This document shows, piece by piece, positions 15,830 to 24,482 of a stretch of 64,000 bases of DNA. The position numbers and the translations under genes are program-made. The notes beneath the pieces are model-generated. The model did no database searches. It saw only the letters and a list, made by a program, of their open reading frames with translations, and was not told where the DNA came from. Source of the stretch: CAYSPG01 sp964432885 (GTDB taxonomy: Bacteria > Bacteroidota > Bacteroidia > AKYH767-A > OLB10); contig CAYSPG010000004.1 in NCBI GenBank assembly GCA_964432885.1, positions 62,001 to 126,000 on the forward strand. The letters are read 5' to 3'. How positions within the stretch are numbered: position 1 is the stretch's first letter; each line of letters begins with the position of its first letter.

Positions 15830-16921
15830 ATGGCGAAAACATTTTTTAAGCTCATAGGAGTTTTAACGCTGATTTTTTTACTGTTTATTTTATTGGCGCC
15901 ATCCTATTTGGTTCCGCTTAGCGAAACCATTTGGGTAAAAATTATCAGGCTTATTTTAATTGGGTGGGTTGCAGGTTTAATTACCGATGTGTTTTATTCT
16001 TCAGTATTTAAAAATAAAAACGTTAATGAATTGGCAAAAAACATTTCGCTGTCTTTTTTCATACTCATTATTTTAATTCTGGTTGTAGAAACCGCATTTA
16101 TGTTTATTCCTGTATCGCATAGCACCAGCAACACGCTTGCCGGGCAAAACTGGTTTTATTATTACTGGAAAAAAAACAGCATGGGTTTTCGTGATACGGA
16201 ATTGTCAGAAAAAGATTTAACAAGAAAAAAAATACTTTTTCTTGGCGATTCGTTTACTGCCGGACATGGAATAAAAAAACGAAGTGAGCGCTTTAGCGAT
16301 ATTGCAGGAGAAAAACTAAAACCAGATTTTGAATTTTTTAACATTGGTCGCAATGGTGCCGACCCCGATGATGAATACAACATACTTGTAAATTTTCCGG
16401 CCAAACCCGATGTGCTTGTGTTGCAGTATTTTTTTAACGACATTGAAAATGCAACAAGGCGTGCCGGAAAGTTTAAAGAGTTTCCATTGTTGTATAACGA
16501 TATTCCATTGTGGCAACGCCCTTTGGTGCGGGGAAGTTTTTTGTTAAACTTTATCTATTGGAAATTTCCGCACAATGCCGAGTATAATTATTTGGTTGAA
16601 CTAAAAAAGGCCTATGCCGATTCATCCGTTATGGCCGATCATCTTTTGTCGCTAAAAAAATTTACCGATTACTGCAAAGCCAACAATACAAAACTTATTG
16701 TAGTGCTTATGCCTTTTTTACAGGATTTAAAAACCAGCAATGAACTTGCCATTCCGGTAAAAAAATTTTTTAATGATGCTGGCGCCAATGTTATTGATGT
16801 GAGTAATCTGGTGGCCAATTCTGATGTTAAAGACAGGCTTGTAAATATCAACGATTTTCATGCATCAAAAATGGTTAACAAAATAGTAGCCGATGCTATA
16901 ATAAAAACGATTTCGCAATAA
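15830..16921 (+). CDS. Membrane-anchored SGNH/GDSL hydrolase
   Basis: 363 residues. Three hydrophobic segments occupy the first 95 residues (FKLIGVLTLIFLLFILLAPSYL, IIRLILIGWVAGLITDVFY, LSFFILIILILVVETAFMF). The C-terminal domain shows the SGNH blocks: I GDSFTAG with the nucleophile Ser, II I-G-R-N-G-A-D, III Y-F-F-N-D, and V N-D-F-H-A-S with the Asp-x-His pair. Such proteins remove acetyl or acyl groups from envelope polysaccharides. The substrate is unknown; anchoring suggests action in the periplasm. A 10-bp perfect hairpin at 16946-16969 follows the gene. Confidence 0.82.
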   Translation: MAKTFFKLIGVLTLIFLLFILLAPSYLVPLSETIWVKIIRLILIGWVAGLITDVFYSSVFKNKNVNELAKNISLSFFILIILILVVETAFMFIPVSHSTSNTLAGQNWFYYYWKKNSMGFRDTELSEKDLTRKKILFLGDSFTAGHGIKKRSERFSDIAGEKLKPDFEFFNIGRNGADPDDEYNILVNFPAKPDVLVLQYFFNDIENATRRAGKFKEFPLLYNDIPLWQRPLVRGSFLLNFIYWKFPHNAEYNYLVELKKAYADSSVMADHLLSLKKFTDYCKANNTKLIVVLMPFLQDLKTSNELAIPVKKFFNDAGANVIDVSNLVANSDVKDRLVNINDFHASKMVNKIVADAIIKTISQ

Positions 16922-16945
16922 CTTTGTGTGTTAATTTTGTTTTGA

Positions 16946-16969
16946 TGTTTTTGTGTTTGCACAAAAACA
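16946..16969. repeat. Perfect 10-bp hairpin between SGNH hydrolase and mmsA-like genes
   Basis: TGTTTTTGTG, loop TTTG, CACAAAAACA. It lacks a following T tract but follows a stop by 24 bp; a weak terminator or an operator of the next gene are both possible. A near-consensus -7 element TATCTTTC (16973-16980) lies just after it. Confidence 0.5.
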
Positions 16970-16992
16970 CAACTATCTTTCATCCGTATTAA

Positions 16993-18474
16993 ATGCAATA
17001 CACAATGTCAACTACCACATTAAAATATCCCGAAGTAAAAAATTACGTTGCCGGAAAATTTACCAATGGGGCAACAAAAACTTTAGAAGTAATCTCTCCT
17101 TTAACAGGAAAAGTTATTTCTACCGTTCCGCTTTCATCAGCACAACAATTGGACGATGCAGTAAAAGCTGCGCAGGCGGCATTTCCTTTATGGAGTGCAA
17201 CTCCCATTAAAGAACGTGTACAGATTTTTTATCGCTACAAAACTTTGTTAGAGAAAAACATGCTGGAACTTTCAACTATTGTGCATGAGGAGAATGGGAA
17301 AACAATGGACGAGGCACGTGCAGAAGTTGAAAAAAGTATTGAGCTGACAGAATTTGCATGTTCATTACCACAATTAATCTCTGGAGAACTTTTAGAAGTA
17401 AGCAAAGGTGTTGAGTGCAGAGTGGAACACAAGCCGCTCGGTGTGGTTGCATCTATTGCTCCGTTTAATTTTCCAAACATGGTTCCGCATTGGACTATTC
17501 CCAATGCTATTGCACTTGGAAATTGTATGATATTAAAACCATCAGAACAAGTTCCAATTTCTTCCAATCGAATTGCAGAACTTTTAAAAGAAGCGGGTTT
17601 ACCCGATGGCGTTTTTAATATTGTAAATGGCGATAAAGAAATTGTAGAAGCTATTTGCGACCATCCAAATATTGAAGCAGTTTCGTTTGTGGGCTCAACC
17701 AAAGTTGCAAAAATTGTTTACCAGCGTGCAACACATAATTTAAAAAGATGCACTGCATTAGGCGGAGCAAAAAACCACTTGATTGTAATGCCCGATGCGC
17801 ATCCTGACATGACAGCATCCAACGTAACAGCAAGTATGAGTGGTTGTGCCGGTCAGCGATGCATGGCTGCAAGTGCTATGGTAGCTGTAGGGCAAATTGA
17901 TTTTATCATCAGCAAAATTTGTGAGGAAGCAAAAAAAGTTATTCCCGGAAAAAATTTAGGAAGTGTTATCAGCCAACAAGCGAAAGAAAGAATTGAACGT
18001 TATATCACCGAAGCTGAAAAAGCCGGAGCGAAAGTTTTAGTTGATGGAAGAAATTATAAAGTGGAAGGAAATGAAAACGGTTTTTATGTTGGGCCAACCG
18101 TTATTGATTATGTTACACCTGATATGGCAATTGCTAAAGAAGAAGTATTTGGGCCTGTGCTTGCGATTATGCGAGCTAAAGATTTAGACGAAGCAATAAC
18201 AATAGAGAATTCTTCCAACTACGGTAATGCTGCATCGGTGTTTACACAAAGTGGTGGTATTGCAAGGCAGGTAATGGAACGCGCAAGTGCAGGTATGATT
18301 GGCATAAACGTGGGTGTGCCCGTTCCTCGCGAACCATTTTCTTTTGGCGGATGGAATGAAAGTAAATTTGGTGTGAATGATATTACCGGTAAAAGTTCCA
18401 TTGAACTTTGGACAAAGTTGAAAAAGACTACAGTAAAATGGAATCCGGAGGGAAAAGTGAATTGGATGAGCTAA
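16993..18474 (+). CDS. mmsA: CoA-acylating (methyl)malonate-semialdehyde dehydrogenase
   Basis: 493 residues (or 489 from the second Met at 17005). Aldehyde dehydrogenase superfamily: IAPFNFPNMVPHWTIPNAIALGNCMILKPSEQVP, SFVGSTKVAKIVYQRA and the catalytic Cys in SGCAGQRCMA. The G-A-K-N-H-x-x-V-M-P-D-A-x-P segment and P-F-N-F-P-x-M-(V)-P-x-W are typical of methylmalonate/malonate semialdehyde dehydrogenase, which yields propionyl- or acetyl-CoA, CO2 and NADH. Two usual Arg residues for substrate binding (R in GVECRVEHKPLG region and near the C-terminus) appear kept. With the class III aminotransferase next door it would finish beta-alanine or beta-aminoisobutyrate breakdown. Confidence 0.9.
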   Translation: MQYTMSTTTLKYPEVKNYVAGKFTNGATKTLEVISPLTGKVISTVPLSSAQQLDDAVKAAQAAFPLWSATPIKERVQIFYRYKTLLEKNMLELSTIVHEENGKTMDEARAEVEKSIELTEFACSLPQLISGELLEVSKGVECRVEHKPLGVVASIAPFNFPNMVPHWTIPNAIALGNCMILKPSEQVPISSNRIAELLKEAGLPDGVFNIVNGDKEIVEAICDHPNIEAVSFVGSTKVAKIVYQRATHNLKRCTALGGAKNHLIVMPDAHPDMTASNVTASMSGCAGQRCMAASAMVAVGQIDFIISKICEEAKKVIPGKNLGSVISQQAKERIERYITEAEKAGAKVLVDGRNYKVEGNENGFYVGPTVIDYVTPDMAIAKEEVFGPVLAIMRAKDLDEAITIENSSNYGNAASVFTQSGGIARQVMERASAGMIGINVGVPVPREPFSFGGWNESKFGVNDITGKSSIELWTKLKKTTVKWNPEGKVNWMS

Positions 18475-18522
18475 AAAACATCAACGAATAACGAATCGGT
18501 TACGAATATACGAATGTGCTAA

Positions 18523-18586
18523 CTCTGTGACTTTGTGTCTCCGTGGTTAGAAATTTTTTTTACCACAGATACACAAAGGCACAGAG
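18523..18586. repeat. Inverted repeat of CTCTGTG..CACAGAG type
   Basis: CTCTGTGACTTTGTGTCTCC (18523-18542) and the arm ending CACAAAGGCACAGAG (18572-18586) pair over about 26 positions with a few mismatches around an A/T loop. It fills the space between the dehydrogenase and aminotransferase genes, and is preceded by a TACGAAT-rich stretch (18483-18516) of another repeat type that recurs at 41540-41575. Confidence 0.65.
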
Positions 18587-18602
18587 AGAAAAAAAATAAA
18601 AA

Positions 18603-19943
18603 ATGAACGAAGCAGAAGAAATTTTTAAAAACAATCTCGACTACACCATTTTTTCCTGGAGTAAACAATCAGGATTAAATCCATTGAATATTAAAACTGC
18701 AAAAGGAGTTTATCTATTTGACAGAAGTGGAAAACGAATTCTTGATTTCTCATCACAACTGATGAATATGAACATTGGTCATGGACATCCTCGAGTGAAA
18801 GAAGCGGTGATGCGACAAATGGACGAAGTAAGTTTTGTTCATCCGGGAATGATTACTAAAGCAAGAGGAGAACTTGGAAAAAAACTTTCTGAGATTACTC
18901 CAGGTTCGTTAAAGAAAACTTTTTTTACCAATGCAGGAGCAGAAGCAATTGAAAACGCAATAAAGTTTGCACGACTTTATACAGGGCGACATAAAATAGT
19001 TTCGCTCTATCAAAGTTATCACGGTGCATCGTATGGTGCAATGAGTGTGGGCGGTGACCCGAGAAAACTTCCACATGATACACAGCAATCACCCAATTTT
19101 ATTCATGTAGAAAATCCTTTTTTCTATCGTTGTCCATGGAACAGCAAAACACCCGAAGAATGTACAGAGAATGCAGCAGCACACATGGAACGTATTATTA
19201 AATACGAAGGACCAAATAATGTTGCAGCCATTTTAATGGAAGGCGAAAGTGGTTCGAGCGGCTGCATAAAATATCCTCCTGGTTATTGGAAACGTGTACG
19301 TGAAATTGCTGACAGGTATGGAATACTTTTAATTGCCGATGAAGTGATGAGTGGTTTTGGAAGAACCGGAAAATGGTTTGGTGTGGACAATCACAATGTA
19401 GTTCCTGACATTATGTGCTTTGCAAAAGGATTGACATGCGGTTACATTCCACTTGGAGGAATAATTGTGAAAGAAGAATTGATCAATCATTTTAACGATA
19501 GACCGTTGCCAATTGGGTTGACTTATTCTGCACACGCAGTTGCATGTGCTGCTGCGGTTGAAGTTTTAAAAATTTATGAAGACGAAAAATTAATTGACAA
19601 CGCTGCCTACATGGGAGCATATATTTCAACGCAAGTTGAAAAGCTAAAAAGCAAACATCCTAGCATAGGAGATTTCCGAACAACAGGTTTGTTGGGCTGT
19701 ATTGAATTAGTAAAGAACAGAAAAACAAAAGAGCCGATGGCGCCATGGAATGCATCCCCGTCTGAAATGGAAATAATGAATAAGGTAAATGCGAAATTGG
19801 TTGAATTGGGAATGTTCACTTTTGTGAGATGGAATTATATTTTTACGTGCCCACCCTTGTGCATTACAAAAGGGGAGATGGATGAGGGATTGGAAATAAT
19901 TTCTAAAGCGATTGCAGTGGCTGATGAATATGTGGCCCCCTAA
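18603..19943 (+). CDS. Class III aminotransferase (beta-alanine/taurine-pyruvate type)
   Basis: 446 residues. PLP fold-type I subgroup II: TNAGAEAIENAIKFARLYTGRHKIVSLYQSYHGASYGAMSVGGDPRK, the ADEVMSGFGRTGKWFG segment with the cofactor-binding Asp, and the Schiff-base Lys in CFAKGLTCGYIPLGGI. These match omega-amino acid:pyruvate or taurine:pyruvate aminotransferases; substrate cannot be fixed by reading. Next to the semialdehyde dehydrogenase it suggests conversion of beta-alanine or beta-aminoisobutyrate to a semialdehyde. Its C-terminus V-A-P and the TAA stop come from a family A palindrome (19934-19959), which has replaced the native end of the gene. Confidence 0.9.
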   Translation: MNEAEEIFKNNLDYTIFSWSKQSGLNPLNIKTAKGVYLFDRSGKRILDFSSQLMNMNIGHGHPRVKEAVMRQMDEVSFVHPGMITKARGELGKKLSEITPGSLKKTFFTNAGAEAIENAIKFARLYTGRHKIVSLYQSYHGASYGAMSVGGDPRKLPHDTQQSPNFIHVENPFFYRCPWNSKTPEECTENAAAHMERIIKYEGPNNVAAILMEGESGSSGCIKYPPGYWKRVREIADRYGILLIADEVMSGFGRTGKWFGVDNHNVVPDIMCFAKGLTCGYIPLGGIIVKEELINHFNDRPLPIGLTYSAHAVACAAAVEVLKIYEDEKLIDNAAYMGAYISTQVEKLKSKHPSIGDFRTTGLLGCIELVKNRKTKEPMAPWNASPSEMEIMNKVNAKLVELGMFTFVRWNYIFTCPPLCITKGEMDEGLEIISKAIAVADEYVAP

Positions 19944-19959
19944 CCCCCGAAGGGGGAAT
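19934..19959 (+). repeat. Family A palindromic element, copy 5 (supplies stop codon of aminotransferase)
   Basis: GGCCCCCTAACCCCCGAAGG and following bases. The TAA at 19941-19943 terminates the aminotransferase. It is inverted relative to copy 6 at 20023, with 63 bp between. Confidence 0.88.
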
Positions 19960-20022
19960 ATAAATTCCCAACAGTTTCAGATGACATATAAAAAAAATAA
20001 ACGAGGATTTAAACGATGCAAG

Positions 20023-20053
20023 TTCCTCCCCTTCGGGGAGGTTAGGAGGGGCC
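20023..20053 (+). repeat. Family A palindromic element, copy 6 (directly before ORF6N gene)
   Basis: TTCCTCCCCTTCGGGGAGGT followed by TAGGAGGGGCC, a full-length copy. The ATG of the ORF6N gene begins one base after it (20055), so the hairpin sits in the leader of that gene. Confidence 0.88.
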
Positions 20054-20054
20054 T

Positions 20055-20581
20055 ATGAGTAAACATCTTCTCTTACCTGACGAAATCATTCTCAACAAAA
20101 TTTACTTATTGAGAGGACAAAAAGTAATGCTCGACCGCGACCTTGCGGAGCTATATGGAGTAGAAACTAAACACCTTAAGCGGCAAGTGAACAGGAACAT
20201 TGAACGTTTTCCTGATGATTTTATGTTTGAATTATCACCGGAAGAGTTTGAAATCTTGAGGAGCCAATTTGGCACCTCAAGTTGGGGTGGCTCCAGAGTT
20301 TCTCCATTTTGTTTCACCGAACAAGGTGTTGCCATGCTCTCCAGTGTGCTCAACAGCAAACAAGCCATTGAGGTAAATATCCGAATCATTCGCATCTTTA
20401 CAAAAATGCGCGAGGTGCTTTCATCGCACAAAGATATTTTGTTGAAGTTGGAACAACTCGAAAAAAAAGGAACAACCACGATGACGATATTCAATTAATA
20501 TTTTCTGCACTCAAACAATTATTGAATCCGCCATCATCGCCAAGAAAGAAAATCGGATACAAACATTATGACAAAAAATGA
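20055..20581 (+). pseudogene. ORF6N-domain protein with a -1 frameshift in a poly-A run
   Basis: The first frame encodes 147 residues with the ORF6N (KilA-N-like) domain: LPDEIILNKIYLLRGQKVMLDRDLAELYGVETKHLKRQVNRN, FPDDFMFEL, SPFCFTEQGVAMLSSVLNS. It then ends abruptly as LEKKGTTTMTIFN. At the A8 run 20461-20468 the -1 frame continues the family's usual C-terminus (NNHDDDIQLIFSALKQLLNP then PRKKIGYKHYDKK) and stops at 20581, overlapping the ATG of the permease gene. So the full gene is about 175 codons, broken by a 1-nt loss, a sequencing error, or read by programmed slippage on A-AAA-AAG-like sequence. ORF6N proteins are phage-type DNA-binding proteins; here it interrupts a catabolic gene run and is preceded by a palindrome. 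Confidence 0.8.
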
Positions 20582-22059
20582 CTAGCTCAAACGAAACTAA
20601 TCCCTCCCCCTCGGGGAGGTTAGGTGGGGCCTCACTCTACAGCGAAGACTTAGCTCCTATTCCTGAAAATAAAAGAACATGGAACACCTGGAACTATGCC
20701 GCGCTCTGGATTAGTATGAGCTTGTGCATTCCCACATACATGCTTGCAAGTTCATTAATTTCAGGTGGTATGAATTGGTGGCAAGCCATACTCACCATTT
20801 TTATTGGCAACACGGTTGTTTTAATTCCAATGATTTTAAACGGGCATGCAGGCGCGAAATATGGAATTCCATTTCCTGTTTTGGCGCGTGCAAGCTTTGG
20901 TGTGCGTGGCGCAAACATTCCAGCCATACTGCGTGCCATTGTTGCCTGTGGCTGGTTTGGTATTCAAACCTGGATTGGTGGTTATGCTTTATATCTAATG
21001 TTCAAAATCTGGTTTCCGTCTTTTGAAAACCTTCCGCAAATTTTTCCTTCATCATTCGGTTTGCAAACAGGGCCTGCAATTACATTTATTCTTTTTTGGT
21101 TGCTAAACATGTATGTTGTTTACCTTGGAGTTGACAGCATTAAAAAACTTTTAGTATTCAAAGCAATCTTTCTTCCTGTTGCTGCGCTTGCGCTTTTGTT
21201 TTGGGCAATTAATGCAGGGCATGGGTTAGGGCCAATACTTTCTCAACCATCTAAGTTTACAACAAGTGCAGAGTTTTGGAATTTTTTCTTTCCGGGATTA
21301 ACAGGCATGGTAGGTTTCTGGGCAACACTTTCTCTCAACATTCCTGACTTTACCCGCTATGCAAAAAGTCAACGCGCGCAAATAACAGGGCAGGCAATTG
21401 GTTTGCCACCATCTATGACTTTATTTTCTTTTATTGGTGTGGTTGTAACATCAGCCACATTTATTATTTACGGAGAAACTATTTGGGACCCATTAGTACT
21501 TGCGGGAAAATTTGAAAGCAAACTGTTAGTGAGTATTGCAATGATTGCCGTAACCATTTCAACACTTGCAACAAACATTGCAGCAAACATTGTTAGTCCT
21601 GCAAACGATTTTGCCAACCTCTCGCCTTCAAAAATTAATTTTAGAACAGGCGGTTACATCACAGGAGTCATTGGCATTTTAATTTTTCCATGGAAGTTAA
21701 TTGCTGACCCCAACGGATATGTTTTTACATGGTTAATTGCTTATTCCAGTTTACTTGGTCCTGTTGGAGGAATTATGATTGCTGATTATTTTTTTATCCG
21801 CAAGAAAAATTTAATTACAGATGATTTGTATTCGCACAATGGAATTTACAGTTACTCGAATGGATTTAATCGCGCAGCAATAATTGCTTTGTTGCTTGGA
21901 ATCATTCCAAATATTCCCGGATTTTTAGTTACGATAAATGTTATTGCAAAAGATGCAGTTCCAGAAATTATTGCGCATCTCTATAATTACGCATGGTTTG
22001 TTGGATTTGCAGTTTCGTTTTTTGTGTATTTGGTGCTAATGAAACAAGACAAGCAATAG
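20578..22059 (+). CDS. NCS1-family nucleobase/allantoin/hydantoin permease
   Basis: 493 residues with about 12 membrane helices. NCS1 signatures include ENKRTWNTWNYAALWISMSLCIPTYMLASSLI, the motif GAKYGIPFPVLARASFGVRGANIPAILRAIVACGWFGIQTWIGG with conserved substrate-binding Trp/Gln, and FTRYAKSQ. NCS1 proteins import cytosine, uracil, hydantoins or allantoin with H+ or Na+. The neighbouring allantoinase and allantoicase favour allantoin. Residues 9-18 (PSPSGRLGGA) come from a family A palindrome near the N-terminus, before the conserved SEDLAPIPENKR segment. The ATG overlaps the restored stop of the ORF6N gene (ATGA). Confidence 0.9.
   Translation: MTSSNETNPSPSGRLGGASLYSEDLAPIPENKRTWNTWNYAALWISMSLCIPTYMLASSLISGGMNWWQAILTIFIGNTVVLIPMILNGHAGAKYGIPFPVLARASFGVRGANIPAILRAIVACGWFGIQTWIGGYALYLMFKIWFPSFENLPQIFPSSFGLQTGPAITFILFWLLNMYVVYLGVDSIKKLLVFKAIFLPVAALALLFWAINAGHGLGPILSQPSKFTTSAEFWNFFFPGLTGMVGFWATLSLNIPDFTRYAKSQRAQITGQAIGLPPSMTLFSFIGVVVTSATFIIYGETIWDPLVLAGKFESKLLVSIAMIAVTISTLATNIAANIVSPANDFANLSPSKINFRTGGYITGVIGILIFPWKLIADPNGYVFTWLIAYSSLLGPVGGIMIADYFFIRKKNLITDDLYSHNGIYSYSNGFNRAAIIALLLGIIPNIPGFLVTINVIAKDAVPEIIAHLYNYAWFVGFAVSFFVYLVLMKQDKQ
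20602..20631 (+). repeat. Family A palindromic element, copy 7 (N-terminus of NCS1 permease)
   Basis: 30 bp read in frame as PSPSGRLGGA. Stem CCTCCCC-TC-GGGGAGG with GTTAGGTGGGGCC tail. The same frame is used in the kmo copy. Confidence 0.9.
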
Positions 22060-22064
22060 AAATT

Positions 22065-23042
22065 TTATTTTCCCCCTTCGGGGGCAAGGGGGCCATTCTT
22101 CACCTTTATTATTTCAGCAGCAATGCTCACTGCAATTTCTTCAGGAGTTTGGCTGTTAATTGAAATTCCAACAGGCGAATAAAGTTGCTTTAATTTATTT
22201 TCAGGCAGATTATCTTTTCTCCACTCTGTAAAAAGCTGTTCCATTTTTGTTTTGCTGCCAAGCACACCAAAATAGTTGTAATCATTTTTTATCAATGCAC
22301 GTACTGCAATATCATCTGTGCGATAACCAAATGTCATTACAACCACATAATTATTTTCTCCTGATGGAATATCAAGTTGAGAATAATTAGCAAATAGATT
22401 TTGTTCATGAGCATAAGTATTCTCTTTCATCGTATTCAAATTTCTTCTGTCATCAAAAACATGAATGTAAAAATCCATGGTGCTCATGAGTTTTGACAAT
22501 GCAAGAGAACAATGTCCACCGCCAATAATATATAAGTGATTTTTAAATCCTGTTTTTTCAAAGTATAAGAATGAATCACCATCACCTGCTTGGAAAAAAT
22601 AATCGTATGCCGGAATGTTTTTTGAAAATGCAATACCCTTTGTTGAAATTTTTAACTCCCCACTTTTAAATTCTTCAAGTGATTTAATAATTTGGAGTAT
22701 GGCGTTTTTATCAGAATGGCTTATCCTATTCATATAAATAGTTTGCTCGCCTGAACAAATCATTCCACTCCTGTTCATTTCCGACTGCTTATTGTGTATT
22801 TGTTTTTTCATCAATGGCAAAGTTTCTTCTTCCTTTAACTTTTCTTTTGCCAGTTCAACAAATTTGTATTCCATCGTTCCACCTCCAACAGAGCCACATA
22901 ATTCATCGTTTGTCACAGCCATTTTAAATCCTTGCCTGCCCGGGCTGCTCCCCGAACTTTCAAGCACGCACATAAAAATTACAGGCTGATTGGTATTCAG
23001 CTTCTCTAAAATAAATTTCCAGAATTTTAATTCTTTCCGCAT
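22065..23042 (-). CDS. XdhC/CoxI-family protein
   Basis: 325 residues. The N-terminal CoxI part has SSGSSPGRQGFKMAVTNDELCGSVGGGTMEYKFVE; the C-terminal Rossmann part has HLYIIGGGHCSLALSKLMSTMDFYIHVFDDR and the typical V-V-V-M-T-F-G-Y-R-T-D and G-V-L-G-S-K-x-K segments. XdhC family proteins bind and insert sulfurated molybdenum cofactor into xanthine dehydrogenase. No xdhAB is in the window, but a purine link agrees with the adjacent ureide genes. The stop lies 5 bp from the convergent permease stop. The last residues GPLAPEGGK are encoded by a family A palindrome whose usual TAA has become TTG, so translation reads through it. Confidence 0.88.
   Translation of the reverse strand: MRKELKFWKFILEKLNTNQPVIFMCVLESSGSSPGRQGFKMAVTNDELCGSVGGGTMEYKFVELAKEKLKEEETLPLMKKQIHNKQSEMNRSGMICSGEQTIYMNRISHSDKNAILQIIKSLEEFKSGELKISTKGIAFSKNIPAYDYFFQAGDGDSFLYFEKTGFKNHLYIIGGGHCSLALSKLMSTMDFYIHVFDDRRNLNTMKENTYAHEQNLFANYSQLDIPSGENNYVVVMTFGYRTDDIAVRALIKNDYNYFGVLGSKTKMEQLFTEWRKDNLPENKLKQLYSPVGISINSQTPEEIAVSIAAEIIKVKNGPLAPEGGK
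22070..22094 (+). repeat. Family A palindromic element, copy 8 (translated as C-terminal tail of XdhC)
   Basis: TTCCCCCTTCGGGGGCAAGG then GGGCC. On the minus strand GGCCCCCTTGCCCCCGAAGG continues the xdhC frame as GPLAPEGG; in the copies that end genes the same position is TAA instead of TTG. Confidence 0.85.
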
Positions 23043-23044
23043 AC

Positions 23045-23122
23045 GCCACTAATTACACAAATTTTCACGAATTGAGAAAGTAATTGGAAATTTAATTAGT
23101 GTAAATTCGTGCAATTAGTGGC
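23045..23122. repeat. Long inverted repeat between xdhC-like and allantoinase genes
   Basis: Two 29-nt arms (23045-23073 and 23094-23122) match in 25 of 29 positions when one is inverted; they carry CCACTAATT and AATTAGTGG at the outer ends and AATTCGTG-type motifs inside. The repeat lies in the divergent promoter region and overlaps candidate start codons of the allantoinase gene. Confidence 0.75.
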
Positions 23123-23129
23123 AAACAGA

Positions 23130-24482
23130 GTGAGAAACAAATTTTATATCCAAAGCAAAAATATTTTAACTCCCAATGGAATTATTGACGGCTTTGTAAT
23201 TATTGAAGGAAATAAAATTGCTGATGTTATTCACGCATCTTCAATCGAAGCCGCTTCCCTCCCCATCGGGGAGGGTCAGGGTGGGGCTTTTGTCATGCCT
23301 GGCATAATTGACCCTCATGTCCACATAAACGAACCTGGAAGAACAGAATGGGAAGGTTTTGACACAGCAACCAAAGCCGCTGCTGCCGGTGGAATTACTT
23401 CTATGATTGAGATGCCATTGAATTCAAATCCGGTAACGACAACCAAAAATAATTTTCAAACAAAGTTAAGTGCAACTAAAAATAAATTGCATGTCAATTG
23501 TGGCTTTTGGGGTGGGGTGGTTCCTGGTAACTTAAATGATTTGGAAAAACTTTTAGAAAGTGGAGTGTTTGGTTTGAAGGCATTTTTAACTCACTCAGGC
23601 ATTGATGATTTTCCAAATACGAATGCAGAACATCTGCGCAAAGCATTAAAGATTTTAAAAAAATACAATAAGCCTTTGCTGGTGCATTGTGAGTTGGATG
23701 CTGCGCATCCTGATTCAAAATTGCTGGAACAAAATCCGCGCAGTTATTCAGCGTATTTAAAATCACGACCCAAAAGTTGGGAAGACAATGCCATTAAAAT
23801 GATGATTGATTTATGCAGAGTGACTGGCGCGCATGTTCATATTGTTCATCTTTCTTCAGCAAATTCAATTGAGCAAATTCGTAATGCTAAACAAGAAGGA
23901 TTACCTCTCACTGTTGAAACAGCTCAGCACTATTTATTTTTTAATGCAGAAGAAATTCTTGATGGTGCAACGCAATATAAATGCGCTCCTCCCATTCGTG
24001 AAAAACAAAACAATGAACAATTGTGGAATGCATTACTTGATGGAACAATAGATTTTATAGCTACCGACCATTCACCTGCCCCGCCTGAAATGAAAGAAAT
24101 TGAATCAGGAAATTTTAAGAAAGCCTGGGGCGGAATTGCAGGATTGCAATTTGCATTACCTGCGGTGTTGACGAAAATGAAAGAGAAAAATATTTCTATG
24201 GAAAAAATATTGAAGTGGATGTGTGAATATCCTTCAAAACTTTGTGGGCTTCAAAATTCAAAAGGAAAAATTGAAAAGGGCTATGATGCTGACTTGGTTA
24301 TTTGGAATCCTGACAAAAATTTTATTGTTGAAGAAAAGAATATTCAGCATCGCCATAAAATAACTCCTTATCTTAACAGAGAAATGTTTGGTGTTGTAGA
24401 ACAAACTTTTGTCGGAGGAGTGAATGTTTTTAATCAGGGAAAGTTTTTACATTTGAACAAAGGAAAAATATTAAAAAGGTAG
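23130..24482 (+). CDS. allB: Allantoinase
   Basis: 450 residues from the GTG at 23130; further GTG codons at 23109 and 23118 are in frame but lie inside an inverted repeat, and no ATG is available. Cyclic amidohydrolase: PGIIDPHVHINEPGRTEWEGFDTATKAAAAGG (first metal-binding HxH), EMPLNSNP, GLKAFLTHSG with the carbamylated Lys, LVHCELD, HIVHLSS, FIATDHSPAP and KAWGGIAGLQ. HINEPGRTEWEGF and MPLNSxP are characteristic of allantoinase rather than dihydropyrimidinase. It opens allantoin to allantoate. Residues SLPIGEGQGGA just before the PGIIDPHVH motif come from a family A palindrome (23256-23288). Confidence 0.92.
   Translation: MRNKFYIQSKNILTPNGIIDGFVIIEGNKIADVIHASSIEAASLPIGEGQGGAFVMPGIIDPHVHINEPGRTEWEGFDTATKAAAAGGITSMIEMPLNSNPVTTTKNNFQTKLSATKNKLHVNCGFWGGVVPGNLNDLEKLLESGVFGLKAFLTHSGIDDFPNTNAEHLRKALKILKKYNKPLLVHCELDAAHPDSKLLEQNPRSYSAYLKSRPKSWEDNAIKMMIDLCRVTGAHVHIVHLSSANSIEQIRNAKQEGLPLTVETAQHYLFFNAEEILDGATQYKCAPPIREKQNNEQLWNALLDGTIDFIATDHSPAPPEMKEIESGNFKKAWGGIAGLQFALPAVLTKMKEKNISMEKILKWMCEYPSKLCGLQNSKGKIEKGYDADLVIWNPDKNFIVEEKNIQHRHKITPYLNREMFGVVEQTFVGGVNVFNQGKFLHLNKGKILKR
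23256..23288 (+). repeat. Family A palindromic element, copy 9 (inside allantoinase)
   Basis: 33 bp, 11 codons, read as SLPIGEGQGGA. Same reading frame and nearly the same peptide as the copy inside UDP-glucose dehydrogenase. It falls between the small beta domain and the metal-binding barrel. Confidence 0.9.
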
